From contig NC_014122.1 in the NCBI RefSeq assembly GCF_000092305.1, positions 1,165,390 through 1,229,389 of the forward strand: a stretch of DNA of 64,000 nt. The letters are read 5' to 3'. The stretch comes from Methanocaldococcus infernus ME (GTDB lineage: Archaea; AGJL01; Methanococci; Methanococcales; Methanocaldococcaceae). Below the pieces are notes generated by a model, which was given only the letters and a program-made list of their open reading frames with translations, did no database searches and had not been told where the DNA came from. The position numbers and the translations under genes are program-made. Shown here in pieces: positions 22,881 to 33,700 of the stretch (position 1 is the first letter of the stretch; each line of letters begins with the position of its first letter).

Positions 22881-23961
22881 AATGGCAAAGAGAAACTTAA
22901 TGAGGCATAAGCTAAGAACCATCTTAGCTTTATTGGGAATTATAGTAGGTGTAGCCACTATAACAACCTTAGGAATCTTAGGGGAGAGTGCTAAAGTAGG
23001 GATAGAGAAAAATTTTGGAGATGTGGCAAACTATATCTTAATCTTTCCCAACTGGATGGCTGGAGTTAAGTATTTTACAGATAAAGACTTACTGAAACTT
23101 AGAGGAATTGGTGGGAAAGTAATCCCAATAAAGGAAACTTATGACTCTATCTATATTGTTGGAAAAAATAAACATGTAGAAGTAAGAATTTTTGGAATTA
23201 AAAAAGATGAAATCAAATACTTAAATTTGGATATAAAATTATCTAACACTCAAACAGCTGTAGACTCCTTCTTTTCAGAGCTACATGAGGTTAAAAAAGG
23301 GGACACTATAAAGATAAAAAATATCTCTTTTAGGATCTCTTCTCTATACAATTCAACCTTTATAATTCCAAGGAACTCTATAATTTTGACTGAAAGATCT
23401 TTCAACAGATTTTATAAGCTTAATTACACAAGAATTGCTATTTATGTTCCTAACATGAATAAAATTAAGGAGGTTCAAAATGAGATAGATAAAAGATTAA
23501 ATAAAAAGAAAAAGAGGGCTATAGTTATCTCATTAGGTTCAATATTGAATAAGATATCTAATGCCATAAACACTATAACCTACATCTTAATGGCTATTGG
23601 AGGAATCTCTCTATTGGTTGCTGGGCTTGGAATAGGGAATGTTATGCTCATGAATGTTATAGAGAGGACTAAAGAAATTGGAATTATGAGAAGTGTAGGG
23701 GCTTCAAAGAAAGATATCATGCTTCTATTTTTATATGAAGCCTTAATCTTAGGAATTATTGGTTCAGCCATTGGCTCAGCTATAGGTTTAGGGATAAGTT
23801 ATATAATAGTTAATTTACTACATACTTCACTTCCAGCAAGTTCAATACTTTACATAATATTAGGAGTTTTGTTTGGAGTAGGCACTGCTTTAATCTCTGC
23901 CTTATATCCTGCTTATAAGGCAGCTAACTTAGATCCAATAAAGGCACTGAGGGGAGAGTAA
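22870..23961 (+). CDS. ABC transporter permease, MacB/FtsX type
   Basis: 363 aa from ATG 22870. One N-terminal membrane segment (HKLRTILALLGIIVGVATI), an extracytoplasmic domain of about 200 residues, then three membrane segments with the family wording ERTKEIGIMRSVGASKKDI and PAYKAANLDPIKALRGE. That is the four-segment MacB layout. A start at 22846 would overlap the ATPase by 35 bases, against 11 for 22870. Works with the ATPase upstream and probably with the CARDB and Yip1 proteins. Confidence 0.92.
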   Translation: MYLEMAKRNLMRHKLRTILALLGIIVGVATITTLGILGESAKVGIEKNFGDVANYILIFPNWMAGVKYFTDKDLLKLRGIGGKVIPIKETYDSIYIVGKNKHVEVRIFGIKKDEIKYLNLDIKLSNTQTAVDSFFSELHEVKKGDTIKIKNISFRISSLYNSTFIIPRNSIILTERSFNRFYKLNYTRIAIYVPNMNKIKEVQNEIDKRLNKKKKRAIVISLGSILNKISNAINTITYILMAIGGISLLVAGLGIGNVMLMNVIERTKEIGIMRSVGASKKDIMLLFLYEALILGIIGSAIGSAIGLGISYIIVNLLHTSLPASSILYIILGVLFGVGTALISALYPAYKAANLDPIKALRGE

Positions 23962-24269
23962 TGGAGAAAAATATTAAAGTGGTGTCAGCTGAGTTATTAA
24001 AAGGGGCTAAGATGTTGTCTAAACACTGTAAAAATTGTGGATTTCCATTATTTGAGAAGAATGGTGTGATATATTGCCCAATTTGCAGTAAAAATAAAGA
24101 AAAAGAGGAGAAGAAATTTACAAGTGTCCCTGAGAATGGATATAAAAAGATTATTGACAGTAAAATAAACTATTTATTTAACAAGTTAAAGAATGAAGAT
24201 GATGTCCATAACATAAGAGAGATCTGTGAAACCATCTTAATATTGATGAAGCTAAAAAGTATGAGGTGA
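23961..24269 (+). CDS. Zinc-ribbon protein, UPF0148 type
   Basis: 102 aa. An N-terminal helix AELLKGAKMLSKH precedes a zinc ribbon with CKNC and CPIC (about residues 23-41), followed by a Lys/Glu linker and a C-terminal helix. This order fits the archaeal UPF0148 family, related to eukaryotic autoantigen p27. Function unknown. Starts at the last base of the permease stop codon. Confidence 0.8.
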   Translation: MEKNIKVVSAELLKGAKMLSKHCKNCGFPLFEKNGVIYCPICSKNKEKEEKKFTSVPENGYKKIIDSKINYLFNKLKNEDDVHNIREICETILILMKLKSMR

Positions 24270-24274
24270 ATTTC

Positions 24275-24556
24275 TTGGTTAATAAGGAGAAAGTTTTAGA
24301 AGCTTTAAAAAAGGTTTCTGATCCACACATGGGGCTTAACATAGTTGATATGGGATTAGTTAAAGATTTAGAAGTTGATGAAGAAGGAAATGTTAAATTT
24401 AAAATAATCCCAACAAATCCTATGTGTATGAGTGCTTTACACATGGCTGTACAGGCAAAAGAAGAGGTTAAGAAATTAGAGGGGGTTAAAAAGGTTGATG
24501 TGAAAATAGAAGGGCATGTTATGGAAGATGAGCTAAATAAGATTTTAAATGACTAA
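24275..24556 (+). CDS. MIP18/DUF59 iron-sulfur assembly-type protein
   Basis: 93 aa. DUF59 wording: [28 protein letters not shown], and [10 protein letters not shown] with the conserved Cys. Related proteins (SufT, Cia2) help load Fe-S clusters. TTG 24275 has an excellent GAGGTGA site five bases upstream. GTG 24266 lies inside that site, so I reject it as start. It overlaps the end of purD, which converges, by 12 bases. Confidence 0.85.
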   Translation: MVNKEKVLEALKKVSDPHMGLNIVDMGLVKDLEVDEEGNVKFKIIPTNPMCMSALHMAVQAKEEVKKLEGVKKVDVKIEGHVMEDELNKILND

Positions 24557-25888
24557 ACCTCTTAACTTTCTCATCTTCTCTATTCTCTTCCTTATAAGCT
24601 CTTTTTTTCCTATGTCACTTCTATGATAAACTCTTCCATTTATAAATTTAGTTGCTTCCTCAGCTATTCTTTCAGCTTCCTCTATAGTATCAGAAACCCC
24701 AACAACAGCTACAGCTCTTGAGCCTGTCATGTAAAGTTTTCCATCTCTCTCATCAACTGAAGCATAGTGAAGAATTGCTCCAACTTTCTTTATCTTCTCC
24801 TCATCAACATAGATCTCTTCTCCTCTTACTGGCTTATCTGGATATCCCATAGGGACAACATACTTACAGACAGTAGCTTTGTTCTCAAACTCTACATCAA
24901 CTTTATCTAACCTTCTATTAACAATAGCTTCACAGATGTCCAAGAAGTTGCTCTTCAAGATGGCCAAGATGTTCATAGCCTCAGGGTCTCCAAATCTTGC
25001 ATTATACTCTATTATCTTAGGCCCATCCTTGGTTAGCATAAATTGGCCATACAAAATTCCTTTATAGCCATCAACTTCTTTTTTTAAAGCTTTAACTGTC
25101 TCTTCCATAATTTCCTTAGCTTCTTTAGCATCCTCTTCAGTTAAGAAAGGCAACTTATGGTTAGGGCATGAGTAAGAGCCCATTCCTCCTGTTATACTTC
25201 CTTTATCTCCCTCTAAGGCATGTGGGTGATCTTGAACAAATGGAGTAAACTTAATATTGTCTTTATCAACAAAGCCATGTAATGTAAATTCAACCCCTTC
25301 CAACTTCTCCTCTATTAAAACCTTTCCTCCTCCTAAGCCACTTTCAAAGATTTCCTTAGCATACTTTTTAGCCTCTTCATTGTCTTTTAATTGTTCCCCA
25401 ACAACCTTAACCCCTTTCCCTCCAGTTAGTCCAACTGGCTTAACAACAGCTTTAATTCCTTTCTCTGTAAGCTCATCTATAAAGCTCTCTAACTCCTCTC
25501 CATACTCATCAAAACTTTTCCATAGAAGAGAGCCCTTAATATTATACTTTTTAAACAGATTTCTCATAAATTCTTTACTTGTTTCTATCTTAGCAGCCTC
25601 TTTACTTGGCCCAACTGTTGGAACTCCTAAAGATTCTAAGAGATCAACAGCCCCTTTTTCTAATGGAGCCTCTGGGCCAATAATGGCTAAGTCAGGATTT
25701 ATTTTTTTAGCAAAGTCTTCTATTTCATTAAGCTCTGTTTCCTTAGCTAACCTTATCTCCTCTGATAACCTTGCTATCCCAGGATTCTTATTTTTCATTA
25801 ATGTATATAGCTTGATATCACTCTTTTTTAGAGCATGGGCTATAGCACTCTCTCTTGCTCCTCCTCCTATGAGTAATACTTTCACCAT
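24545..25888 (-). CDS. purD: Phosphoribosylamine-glycine ligase
   Basis: 447 aa, full length for GARS. ATP-grasp protein: N-terminal [13 protein letters not shown], central [17 protein letters not shown], and [12 protein letters not shown] near residue 295. It joins phosphoribosylamine and glycine in purine synthesis. The GTG at codon 2 is better spaced from GGTGA than the ATG (one base), so the real start may be 25885. Monocistronic by appearance. Confidence 0.96.
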   Translation of the reverse strand: MVKVLLIGGGARESAIAHALKKSDIKLYTLMKNKNPGIARLSEEIRLAKETELNEIEDFAKKINPDLAIIGPEAPLEKGAVDLLESLGVPTVGPSKEAAKIETSKEFMRNLFKKYNIKGSLLWKSFDEYGEELESFIDELTEKGIKAVVKPVGLTGGKGVKVVGEQLKDNEEAKKYAKEIFESGLGGGKVLIEEKLEGVEFTLHGFVDKDNIKFTPFVQDHPHALEGDKGSITGGMGSYSCPNHKLPFLTEEDAKEAKEIMEETVKALKKEVDGYKGILYGQFMLTKDGPKIIEYNARFGDPEAMNILAILKSNFLDICEAIVNRRLDKVDVEFENKATVCKYVVPMGYPDKPVRGEEIYVDEEKIKKVGAILHYASVDERDGKLYMTGSRAVAVVGVSDTIEEAERIAEEATKFINGRVYHRSDIGKKELIRKRIEKMRKLRGLVI

Positions 25889-25954
25889 CTCACCAAGGCT
25901 AAATTTTTAATAAAAAATCTTAAAAAAGCTTTTAATAAATTTTTGCTTTATATC

Positions 25955-26281
25955 TTATATAATTTCCCACCTAATCTTTCTTCTTTTTAATTCCTTCTTA
26001 GCCTTCTCTGTCAGCTTAACCTTACTCCCTGTTATTAGTAGAGGCTTAGCTTTAATATTGTTAGCCTTCTTATGTAGCTTAATAATGTCAGAGGTTGTTA
26101 AAACTTGCCTTCCACTTTTAACTTCAACAGCATATTTATAGTTGCCTCTCTTAGCAATAATATCATATTCAGCTTTTTTATGCTGATTTATTCTTTTAAT
26201 TACATTTCTGCCAATTATTTTATAACCCTTCTCTTTTAGGTAGTTAGCAGCTCTTCCTTCCTTCTTCTTTCCTTTTCTCAT
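25955..26281 (-). CDS. Small restriction-endonuclease-fold protein (putative nuclease)
   Basis: 108 aa, basic. The motif order E (GRAANYLKEKGYKIIGRN), ...AEYDIIAKR..., YAVEVKSGR gives the E-D-ExK pattern of the PD-(D/E)xK nuclease fold, close to UPF0102/YraN and archaeal RecB-like domains. The C-terminal half is Lys-rich and may bind nucleic acid. No partner gene points to its substrate. Divergent from polC, sharing an 80-base intergenic region. Confidence 0.7.
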   Translation of the reverse strand: MRKGKKKEGRAANYLKEKGYKIIGRNVIKRINQHKKAEYDIIAKRGNYKYAVEVKSGRQVLTTSDIIKLHKKANNIKAKPLLITGSKVKLTEKAKKELKRRKIRWEII

Positions 26282-26361
26282 TCTATCACTTAAATATATT
26301 CAATAATTAAACAAAAATATATTTTAGCCAAACTTATCATTTATTCTTTTGGTGGTAGGAT

Positions 26362-29300
26362 ATGCATGTTGCATGCTCTGAAACAATGAGGAAATATTTT
26401 GAAAGTATTGTTAAAGAAGTTAATAAAATTTACAGAATAGCAGAAATTTGTAGACAGAAGGGTTTAGATCCAGTAGACCATGTTGAAATTTACTTAGCTA
26501 AAGACATGGCTGATAGAGTTGAGGGATTAGTTGGACCTAAAGGAGTTGCTGAGAGAATTAGGGAGTTGGTTAAAGAGCATGGGAAGGAGATAGCTGCTTT
26601 AAAGATAGCTGAGGAAATTATAGAGGGAAAATTTGGAGACTTTGATAAAGAAAAGAGAGCTGAACAGGCAGTAAGAACAGCCTTAGCAGTCTTAACAGAG
26701 GGAATTGTTGCTGCTCCTTTGGAGGGAATAGCTGATGTTAAGATAAAGAAAAACTTTGATGGCACTGAATACTTAGCTATTTACTATGCAGGACCTATAA
26801 GAAGTGCTGGAGGGACAGCTCAGGCTTTGTCTGTCTTAGTAGGAGACTTTGTTAGAAAGGCTTTAGGTTTAGATAAGTATAAGCCAACTGAAGATGAGAT
26901 AGAGAGATATGTGGAAGAAGTTGAACTCTACCAGTCTGAAGTAGGTTCTTTCCAATACTCACCAACAGCTGATGAGATTAGGAAAGCTATAAGGAATATT
27001 CCAATAGAGATAACTGGAGAAGCTACTGATGATGTTGAAGTCTCTGGGCATAGGGATTTAAAGAGAGTTGAAACCAACCAACTGAGAGGAGGAGCTCTCT
27101 TAGTTTTGGTTGAAGGAGTTCTATTAAAGGCTCCAAAGATATTAAAATATATTGATAAGTTAAAAATAGAGGGCTGGGATTGGCTAAATGACTTTGTTAA
27201 TAAAGGAAAGGAAGAGGAGAAGGAGGAAGAAGAGGAGATAGAGGAGGAAGAGTTGGAAGAGGACTTAAAATATTGGAGAGATGTAAAGATAGAAGCTAAC
27301 AAAAAGTATATTAGTGAAGTCATTGCTGGGAGGCCAGTCTTTTCCCACCCTTCCAAGGTTGGAGGATTTAGGTTAAGGTATGGTAGAAGTAGAAATACTG
27401 GCTTTGCCACTCAAGGGTTTCATCCTGCTTTAATGTACTTAGTTGATGAATTTATGGCTATTGGAACTCAGCTAAAAACTGAGAGACCTGGAAAGGCCAC
27501 TTGTGTAGTGCCTGTTGATAGCATAGAGGGACCAATAGTCAGATTAAAGAATGGAGATGTGTTAAGGGTTGAGAGTGTTGAAGAAGCTATAAAAATTAGG
27601 GATCAAGTTGATAAGATCCTCTTCTTGGGAGATGTGTTAGTTAATTATGGAGACTTCTTAGAAAATAACCATCCTCTACTTCCAAGCTGTTGGTGTGAGG
27701 AGTGGCTTGAAAGAATATTAGAGAAGGAAAATATTGAGTATAGTAAAGAGTTTATAAAGAACCCTAAGCCAGAGGAAGCTGTTGAATTTGCCATAAAAAC
27801 AAGAACTCCACTACATCCAAGGTTCACCTATAGATGGCATGACATCAGTAAAGAAGATGTTCTAAAGTTAAGAGAGTGGTTATTAAGTGGAAGTGAAATT
27901 AAAAATGAGTGGGTAGTTAATTTAAATAATGAAGGAAAAAGAATTTTAGAGTTAATAGGATGTCCTCACAAGGTTAGAGAGAAGAAAGTAATTATTGAGG
28001 AATACTATCCCCTACTCTACTCCTTAGGCTATGATGTAAAGGAGAAGAGAGATTTAGTAGAGAACTTAGAGGAGAAGGTTAAAGAGGCTAAGAATGCTTT
28101 ACACTTAATTAACCTTTTAGCTCCTTTTGAGGTTAGAAGAAACACCTATGTTTATGTTGGGGCAAGGATGGGAAGGCCTGAAAAGGCAGCTCCAAGGAAG
28201 ATGAAGCCACCAGTCTCTGGCTTATTCCCTATAGGAAATGCTGGAGGCTCTGTAAGGCTCATTAATAAAGCTGTTGAAGAAAATAAAAGTGATGATGTTG
28301 AAGTTTCCTATACAATCTGCCCAAACTGTGGGAAAATCTCTTTATATAGAACTTGTCCATTCTGTGGGACAAAGGTTGAGCTTGATAAATTTGGTAGAGT
28401 TAGAATTAACTTAAAGGATTATTGGTACTCAGCTCTAAAAAGGTTGAATGTTAGGCCAAGGGATGTTAAGTGTATTAAGGGAATGACATCAAAGAAGAAG
28501 ATAGTTGAGCCCTTAGAAAAGGCTATTTTAAGATCTATGCATGAAGTATATGTCTTCAAGGATGGGACTGCAAGGTTTGACTGCACTGATGTCCCAATAA
28601 CTCATTTTAAGCCAAGGGAGATAAATGTTAGTGTTGAGAAGTTGAGAGAATTAGGTTATGAGAAAGATATTCATGGAAATCCTTTAGTTGGTGAAGACCA
28701 AGTTATTGAGCTTAAGCCTCAAGATATTATACTACCAGAGGAGTGTGCAGAATACTTTATTAAAGTGGCAAACTTCATAGATGATCTCTTAGAAAAGTTC
28801 TATGGTGTGGAGAGATATTACAATGTCAAGAGTAAAGAGGATTTAATTGGACACTTAGTTATTGGAATGGCTCCACACACCTCTGCAGGGATGGTTGGTA
28901 GAATTATTGGCTATTGTAAAGCAAATGTAGGCTACGCTCATCCTTACTTCCATGCAGCTAAGAGGAGAAATTGCTTCACTGAAGATACTGAAGTATTAGT
29001 TAACATTAATGGAGAAGTTAAAAGAATAACCATTAAAGAGCTTTATGAGATGTTTGAAAATGAAAGATTTGAAAAGGGAGTTTGGGTTAGGGATAAGCCT
29101 AAGTTAGATATAAAGGTGTATTCCTTTGACCCTGAGAATAAGAAGGTTGTTTTAACTGACATTGTTGATGTTATTAAGGCTAACTCTCCAGAGCATTTAA
29201 TTAAGATTGAGCTTGAAGAAGGAAAGAGCTTTACAGTCACTCCTGATCACTGGGTTTTGGTGTATGATGGAGGAAATATTATTAAAAAGAGAGCCTTTGA

Positions 29301-30231
29301 AGTTAAAGAGGGAGATTTATTTATTTCACCAGACTTAAAAAGAGACTTAAAAAAGTTTGAATTACTTAAAGTTAAAAAAATTGAATATATTAAATCTTCT
29401 AAGCCATTTGTTTATTGTTTGAATGCTAAGAACTATCACAATGTAATAGTAAATGATTATATATTATTGGCTCAATGTGATGGAGATGAAGATGCTATCT
29501 TCTTGCTCTTAGACGCCTTCTTAAACTTCTCTAAGCTCTTTCTCCCAGATAAAAGAGGAGGGCAGATGGATGCCCCATTGGTTTTAACAACTATCTTAGA
29601 CCCTAAGGAGGTTGATGGAGAAGTTCATAATATGGATGTGATGTGGAAGTATCCTTTAGAGTTTTATGAGAAAACCCTTGAAATGGTTTCTCCTAAGGAA
29701 ATTAAAGATATTATGGAGATAGTTGAAGATAGGTTAGGGAAGCCAGAACAGTATGAGAATCTTGGCTACACCCATGAAACCTCTTCCATTGACCTTGGTC
29801 CTAAGGTTTGCTCCTACAAAACATTAAACACCATGTTAGATAAAACTACATCTCAGTTAAAGGTGGCTAAAAAAATAAGAGCTGTAGATGAGAGAGATGT
29901 GGCTGAGAAGGTTATACAGAGCCACTTCATCCCTGACTTGATAGGGAACTTAAGAGCCTTCTCAAGGCAGGCTGTTAGATGTAAATGTGGAGCTAAGTAT
30001 AGAAGAATTCCACTAAAAGGGGTTTGTACAAAGTGTGGCTCCAACCTGATCTTAACAGTTTCAAAAGGAGCTGTTGAGAAGTACATGGATGTAGCTGAGA
30101 AGATGGCTGAGGAATATAATGTAAGTGAATATCTAAAACAAAGGTTAAAGTTAATAAGAGAGGGAATAAACTCTTTATTTGAAAATGATAAAAGTAAGCA
30201 GGTTAAGTTAAGTGACTTCTTTAAAGTTTAA
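26362..30231 (+). CDS. polC: DNA polymerase II (family D) large subunit DP2 with mini-intein
   Basis: 1289 aa precursor, about 1121 aa after splicing. DP2 features include [16 protein letters not shown], an acidic linker ([18 protein letters not shown], about residues 287-304), the zinc ribbon CPNC/CPFC (about 653-670), the metal-binding [13 protein letters not shown] region, and a C-terminal zinc finger (CKCGAKY, CTKCGSN). It is the replicative polymerase of most archaea other than crenarchaea, working with the DP1 exonuclease subunit. An intein interrupts it between RRN and CDGDED. Confidence 0.97.
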   Translation: MHVACSETMRKYFESIVKEVNKIYRIAEICRQKGLDPVDHVEIYLAKDMADRVEGLVGPKGVAERIRELVKEHGKEIAALKIAEEIIEGKFGDFDKEKRAEQAVRTALAVLTEGIVAAPLEGIADVKIKKNFDGTEYLAIYYAGPIRSAGGTAQALSVLVGDFVRKALGLDKYKPTEDEIERYVEEVELYQSEVGSFQYSPTADEIRKAIRNIPIEITGEATDDVEVSGHRDLKRVETNQLRGGALLVLVEGVLLKAPKILKYIDKLKIEGWDWLNDFVNKGKEEEKEEEEEIEEEELEEDLKYWRDVKIEANKKYISEVIAGRPVFSHPSKVGGFRLRYGRSRNTGFATQGFHPALMYLVDEFMAIGTQLKTERPGKATCVVPVDSIEGPIVRLKNGDVLRVESVEEAIKIRDQVDKILFLGDVLVNYGDFLENNHPLLPSCWCEEWLERILEKENIEYSKEFIKNPKPEEAVEFAIKTRTPLHPRFTYRWHDISKEDVLKLREWLLSGSEIKNEWVVNLNNEGKRILELIGCPHKVREKKVIIEEYYPLLYSLGYDVKEKRDLVENLEEKVKEAKNALHLINLLAPFEVRRNTYVYVGARMGRPEKAAPRKMKPPVSGLFPIGNAGGSVRLINKAVEENKSDDVEVSYTICPNCGKISLYRTCPFCGTKVELDKFGRVRINLKDYWYSALKRLNVRPRDVKCIKGMTSKKKIVEPLEKAILRSMHEVYVFKDGTARFDCTDVPITHFKPREINVSVEKLRELGYEKDIHGNPLVGEDQVIELKPQDIILPEECAEYFIKVANFIDDLLEKFYGVERYYNVKSKEDLIGHLVIGMAPHTSAGMVGRIIGYCKANVGYAHPYFHAAKRRNCFTEDTEVLVNINGEVKRITIKELYEMFENERFEKGVWVRDKPKLDIKVYSFDPENKKVVLTDIVDVIKANSPEHLIKIELEEGKSFTVTPDHWVLVYDGGNIIKKRAFEVKEGDLFISPDLKRDLKKFELLKVKKIEYIKSSKPFVYCLNAKNYHNVIVNDYILLAQCDGDEDAIFLLLDAFLNFSKLFLPDKRGGQMDAPLVLTTILDPKEVDGEVHNMDVMWKYPLEFYEKTLEMVSPKEIKDIMEIVEDRLGKPEQYENLGYTHETSSIDLGPKVCSYKTLNTMLDKTTSQLKVAKKIRAVDERDVAEKVIQSHFIPDLIGNLRAFSRQAVRCKCGAKYRRIPLKGVCTKCGSNLILTVSKGAVEKYMDVAEKMAEEYNVSEYLKQRLKLIREGINSLFENDKSKQVKLSDFFKV
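28972..29475 (+). other. Mini-intein in polC (residues 871-1038)
   Basis: 168 residues. Starts [17 protein letters not shown]; block B TPDHWVL; ends [14 protein letters not shown] followed by Cys of the extein. No endonuclease domain. The last residue is Gln, not Asn, as is known for the Pyrococcus PolII intein at the same site. The preceding HN lies earlier and is not at the splice joint. Confidence 0.93.
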
Positions 30232-30701
30232 ACCTCCTCAGCATCCTCTTTTATCTGAGAAACATATCTTTCTAACTCAACCTCTTCCTTAAATGCCAAT
30301 AAAATATTCTCCCCTATTAGCCCAAGATTATATTTTAAGGTGGTTAAATAATTTTTTAAGTCAACAAATTCCTTATTTAATATCTCCTCAGGAAGCTCTT
30401 CAACATTTAGTATAATAACATCTACATCTGGAGCCTTCTCTTTAACAACCTTAAAATCTATAGGGTGCCTAATCCTGGCCACAAATAATTTAGGATATAT
30501 CTTTATCTCTTTAACTACTTCAACAACTTTCTCCTCTTCTTTTTCCTCTTCTTTAACCTCCTCTATTTCCTGAGAAGGCTGAATTTCAATAGGGACATAT
30601 TCACCCTCTTCCTCAACATCAATAGGCTTAGGTAGGCTTTTATTTGACTTTATTTTCTTTATTATTTTTTTTAAATCTTTTTTAATGTCTTCTATAACCA
30701 T
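30228..30701 (-). CDS. Acidic protein, possibly SepF-like
   Basis: 157 aa. Basic N-terminal helix ([15 protein letters not shown]), a Glu-rich linker (residues about 40-62), then a compact C-terminal domain (about 70-157) with alternating strands and helices ([40 protein letters not shown]). The order amphipathic helix, linker, small alpha/beta domain is that of archaeal SepF (DUF552), the FtsZ membrane anchor. I cannot confirm it by motif. It lies between polC (convergent overlap of four bases) and glmS. Confidence 0.45.
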   Translation of the reverse strand: MVIEDIKKDLKKIIKKIKSNKSLPKPIDVEEEGEYVPIEIQPSQEIEEVKEEEKEEEKVVEVVKEIKIYPKLFVARIRHPIDFKVVKEKAPDVDVIILNVEELPEEILNKEFVDLKNYLTTLKYNLGLIGENILLAFKEEVELERYVSQIKEDAEEV

Positions 30702-30710
30702 AAATATCCC

Positions 30711-33700
30711 TCACTCAACTGTGACACTCTTAGCTAATCCTCTTGGCTTGTCTACATCTCTACCAAGTTGGACAGCTTTGTAGTAAGCTAACAACTGATA
30801 GGCTGGAGCATAAACTATTGGAGAAATCTCTTCTATAACATTTGGTACTTCTATATTTATAGTATTTTTTAATGGAGTTGGAGTTATAGCTATAACTTTC
30901 CCATTTCTTGCTTTAACCTCCTCTATGTTGGAGATGATTGAAGAATAAACAGCTGACTCCTTTGGAGGAACTATGGCTATAGTATCCATATTCTCATCTA
31001 TCAGTGAGATGGTTCCATGCTTTAACATCCCTGAACTCATCCCTTCAGCATGTAAGTAAGTGATCTCTTTAAACTTTAAAGCTCCTTCTAAGGCACTCAC
31101 CAAGTTTATCCCTTTGGAGATAAAGATATAGTTACTAACTTTTAAACTATTTGCTATCTCTTTAATTTTTTCTCTCTTGTTTAGAACTTCCTCTATATAG
31201 TTTGGAAGCTTCTTTAGCTCTTCCTCATATCTCCTCATATCCTTTCCTAAGAGCTTTCCATACTCTATAAAGGCTCTATAAATTATTGTTAGCTGAGAGG
31301 TGAAGGTTTTTGTTGCACAGACAGCTATCTCTATCCCAGCTCCCATTAGGATGGTTAGATCAGCTTCTCTTGTGGCGGTTGAGCCAAGGACATTAACTAT
31401 AGACACTACCTTAGCCCCTCTTTCCTTGGCAAATCTCATAGCTTTAAGGGTGTCGTAGGTTTCTCCACTCTGAGTTATGGCTATAACTAAAGTGTCTTTA
31501 TCAACAACCCCCTTATTTAAAAACTCTGAAGCCTCTTGAGCTATAACCAACTTATTCAACTTAGCAAAGAGATATTCAGCATAGATACAGGCATGATAGG
31601 AAGTTCCCATCCCTATAAAGTAAACTTTATCATACTTTTCAATTAACTTAGAAAGTTCTTTAATTTCCTTCTCAGAAATCTTAGATGAGATTTTTAAAGT
31701 TTCCCTCTGCTCCATAATTTCTTTTAGCATGAAATGCTCATATCCTCCTTTCTCAGCCTGAGAGATGTCTAAATCTATCTTGATAATTTCTCTCTCTACC
31801 ACTTTTCCTTCATTCTCTACCCAAATTTTTCCATTTTCAATAAACACTATATCTTTATCTTTTAGTATCATAGCTCTCTTTGTATAGTCTAAGAAAGCTG
31901 TTATGTCACTTCCTAAGAAAAATTCATTCTCTCCTAAACCAACTATTAGAGGGCTTTCATTCCTTGCTCCTATTAGCAGGTTAGGGTGATCTTCATGTAT
32001 AATAGCTAAGGCATAAGTTCCCTTAACCTTTTTCAAAGCTCTTCTTACAGCCTCTTTAAAGTCCTTACAGCTCTTTAGCTCTTCCTCTATCAAGTGGGCT
32101 ATAACTTCACTGTCAGTTTCTGACTTAAACTTATGTCCCTTTTTTATAAGCTCTTCCTTTAACTCCATGTAGTTGGTAATAATTCCATTATGAACTATAG
32201 CTATCTTCCCTGAGCAGTCAGTATGTGGATGAGCATTTTCTTTACTTACTTTTCCATGGGTAGCCCATCTTGAATTATGATTAACTATTAAATTTCCAAT
32301 GAAGTTATGATACTCATCAACCTCTAAGTCATAGACATAATCAACATCTGACTCAACCTTCTCAATCTTGAACCTTGTCCAAACTATGTCTCCATCTAAG
32401 AATTTTTTTAAATAGTTTGCTTTATCATGTAAGCCTTTATTATTTAGCTCTTCTATAATCTTCTCAATTGTATAGTCAGTACAGTATTCTTCTTTATTTT
32501 TTATTGTTTTTAAGGAAACATCTAAAAACTCTATAATCTCTTTTTTTGTGAGTGGGACAGAGATATATTTAAAATTAAGACCTTTCATCTTGCTTAGTAT
32601 TTTATCTAACTTCTCCATCTTGTCTTCAGCAGTAAAGCCAATATATTTTTTAAATAGCTCAAGAGATTTTTTATCACTTATAATAAGAGTATGTGAATCT
32701 TTCCAACTTTCTTTTTTCCCTCTTGCCCTTGAGTAAGATGCCAAAATTCCAAATCTTAACAATAAAAATTGAATTTCTCTTATAAGTTGTTCTGAAGTCA
32801 TCACTATACTAATCTCTTTAGCATCAGTTCCCACACAACCCTCTGCATCAAATAGCCCTCTTAAGTATGAAGCAACTAAATCATCATCTAACTTAAATAT
32901 AAATTCTGGAGTTCTTTTACTTCCTGTTTTGTTAAATACCTCTGGGACATTTTCTCTAAACCAATCAACTAAGTATTTGCTGTTTATTTCTAATATGTAA
33001 TAGTTTCCATCTCCTTTTCTAATGTTCCCTTCTAAATTAAAAATATTTTTAAATAACTCCTTATACTTTTCAAGTACTTCCTTTCTTTCATCTTTTAATC
33101 TCAATGATCTATTTGAAGGGAAATATCCATCTCCAATAATATAGCCAATAATTTGCATCAATTCAGGAGAGGGAACTTTTGGAAATTTAATAGGGTTTTT
33201 CTCTACAATGTCTTCAAAGCTAATATTGTAAAAGGAACATAACTTCTTTAATCTCTCTTCTTCAACACTCTCTAAAATTCCATTTTCAATTTTTGTAATA
33301 TAGCTCTCTTTTAATCCTGTAATTTTCTCAACATCTTTTCTTGTCAATCTTAATTTTTCTCTAACTTTTCTTAGCTCATTTCTTACTGATTCATCTAACT
33401 TATAATGCTTTTCCACACTAACATCCTTAAACTTGACACCATTGTTAAAATTAAAGTTTAACTTTCTTACTATTCCAATTAGCTCATTTCCATTTAGATC
33501 CTTTACACACTTCTCAACAATTTTCCCATTCTCTACAACAAAGAGCCTATGCTCTCCAGTTGTAATAAGCTCAGAAAAGGTAGTTTTTATTTTGTATAAT
33601 ATCTTTGGAGCTTTATGTTTAAACTTTTTAATTTTTTTGCTATATAACTTCAAATCTTCAAAATTGGCTGATAAGACTTTATCTTCATCAAGTTCAGAAA

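Noticed and set aside
25257-25910. Long open frame opposite purD (and similar long frames opposite ftsZ and polC)
   Set aside because: Antisense shadows of well-conserved genes; Ser/Leu/Pro-rich products, no ribosome sites.
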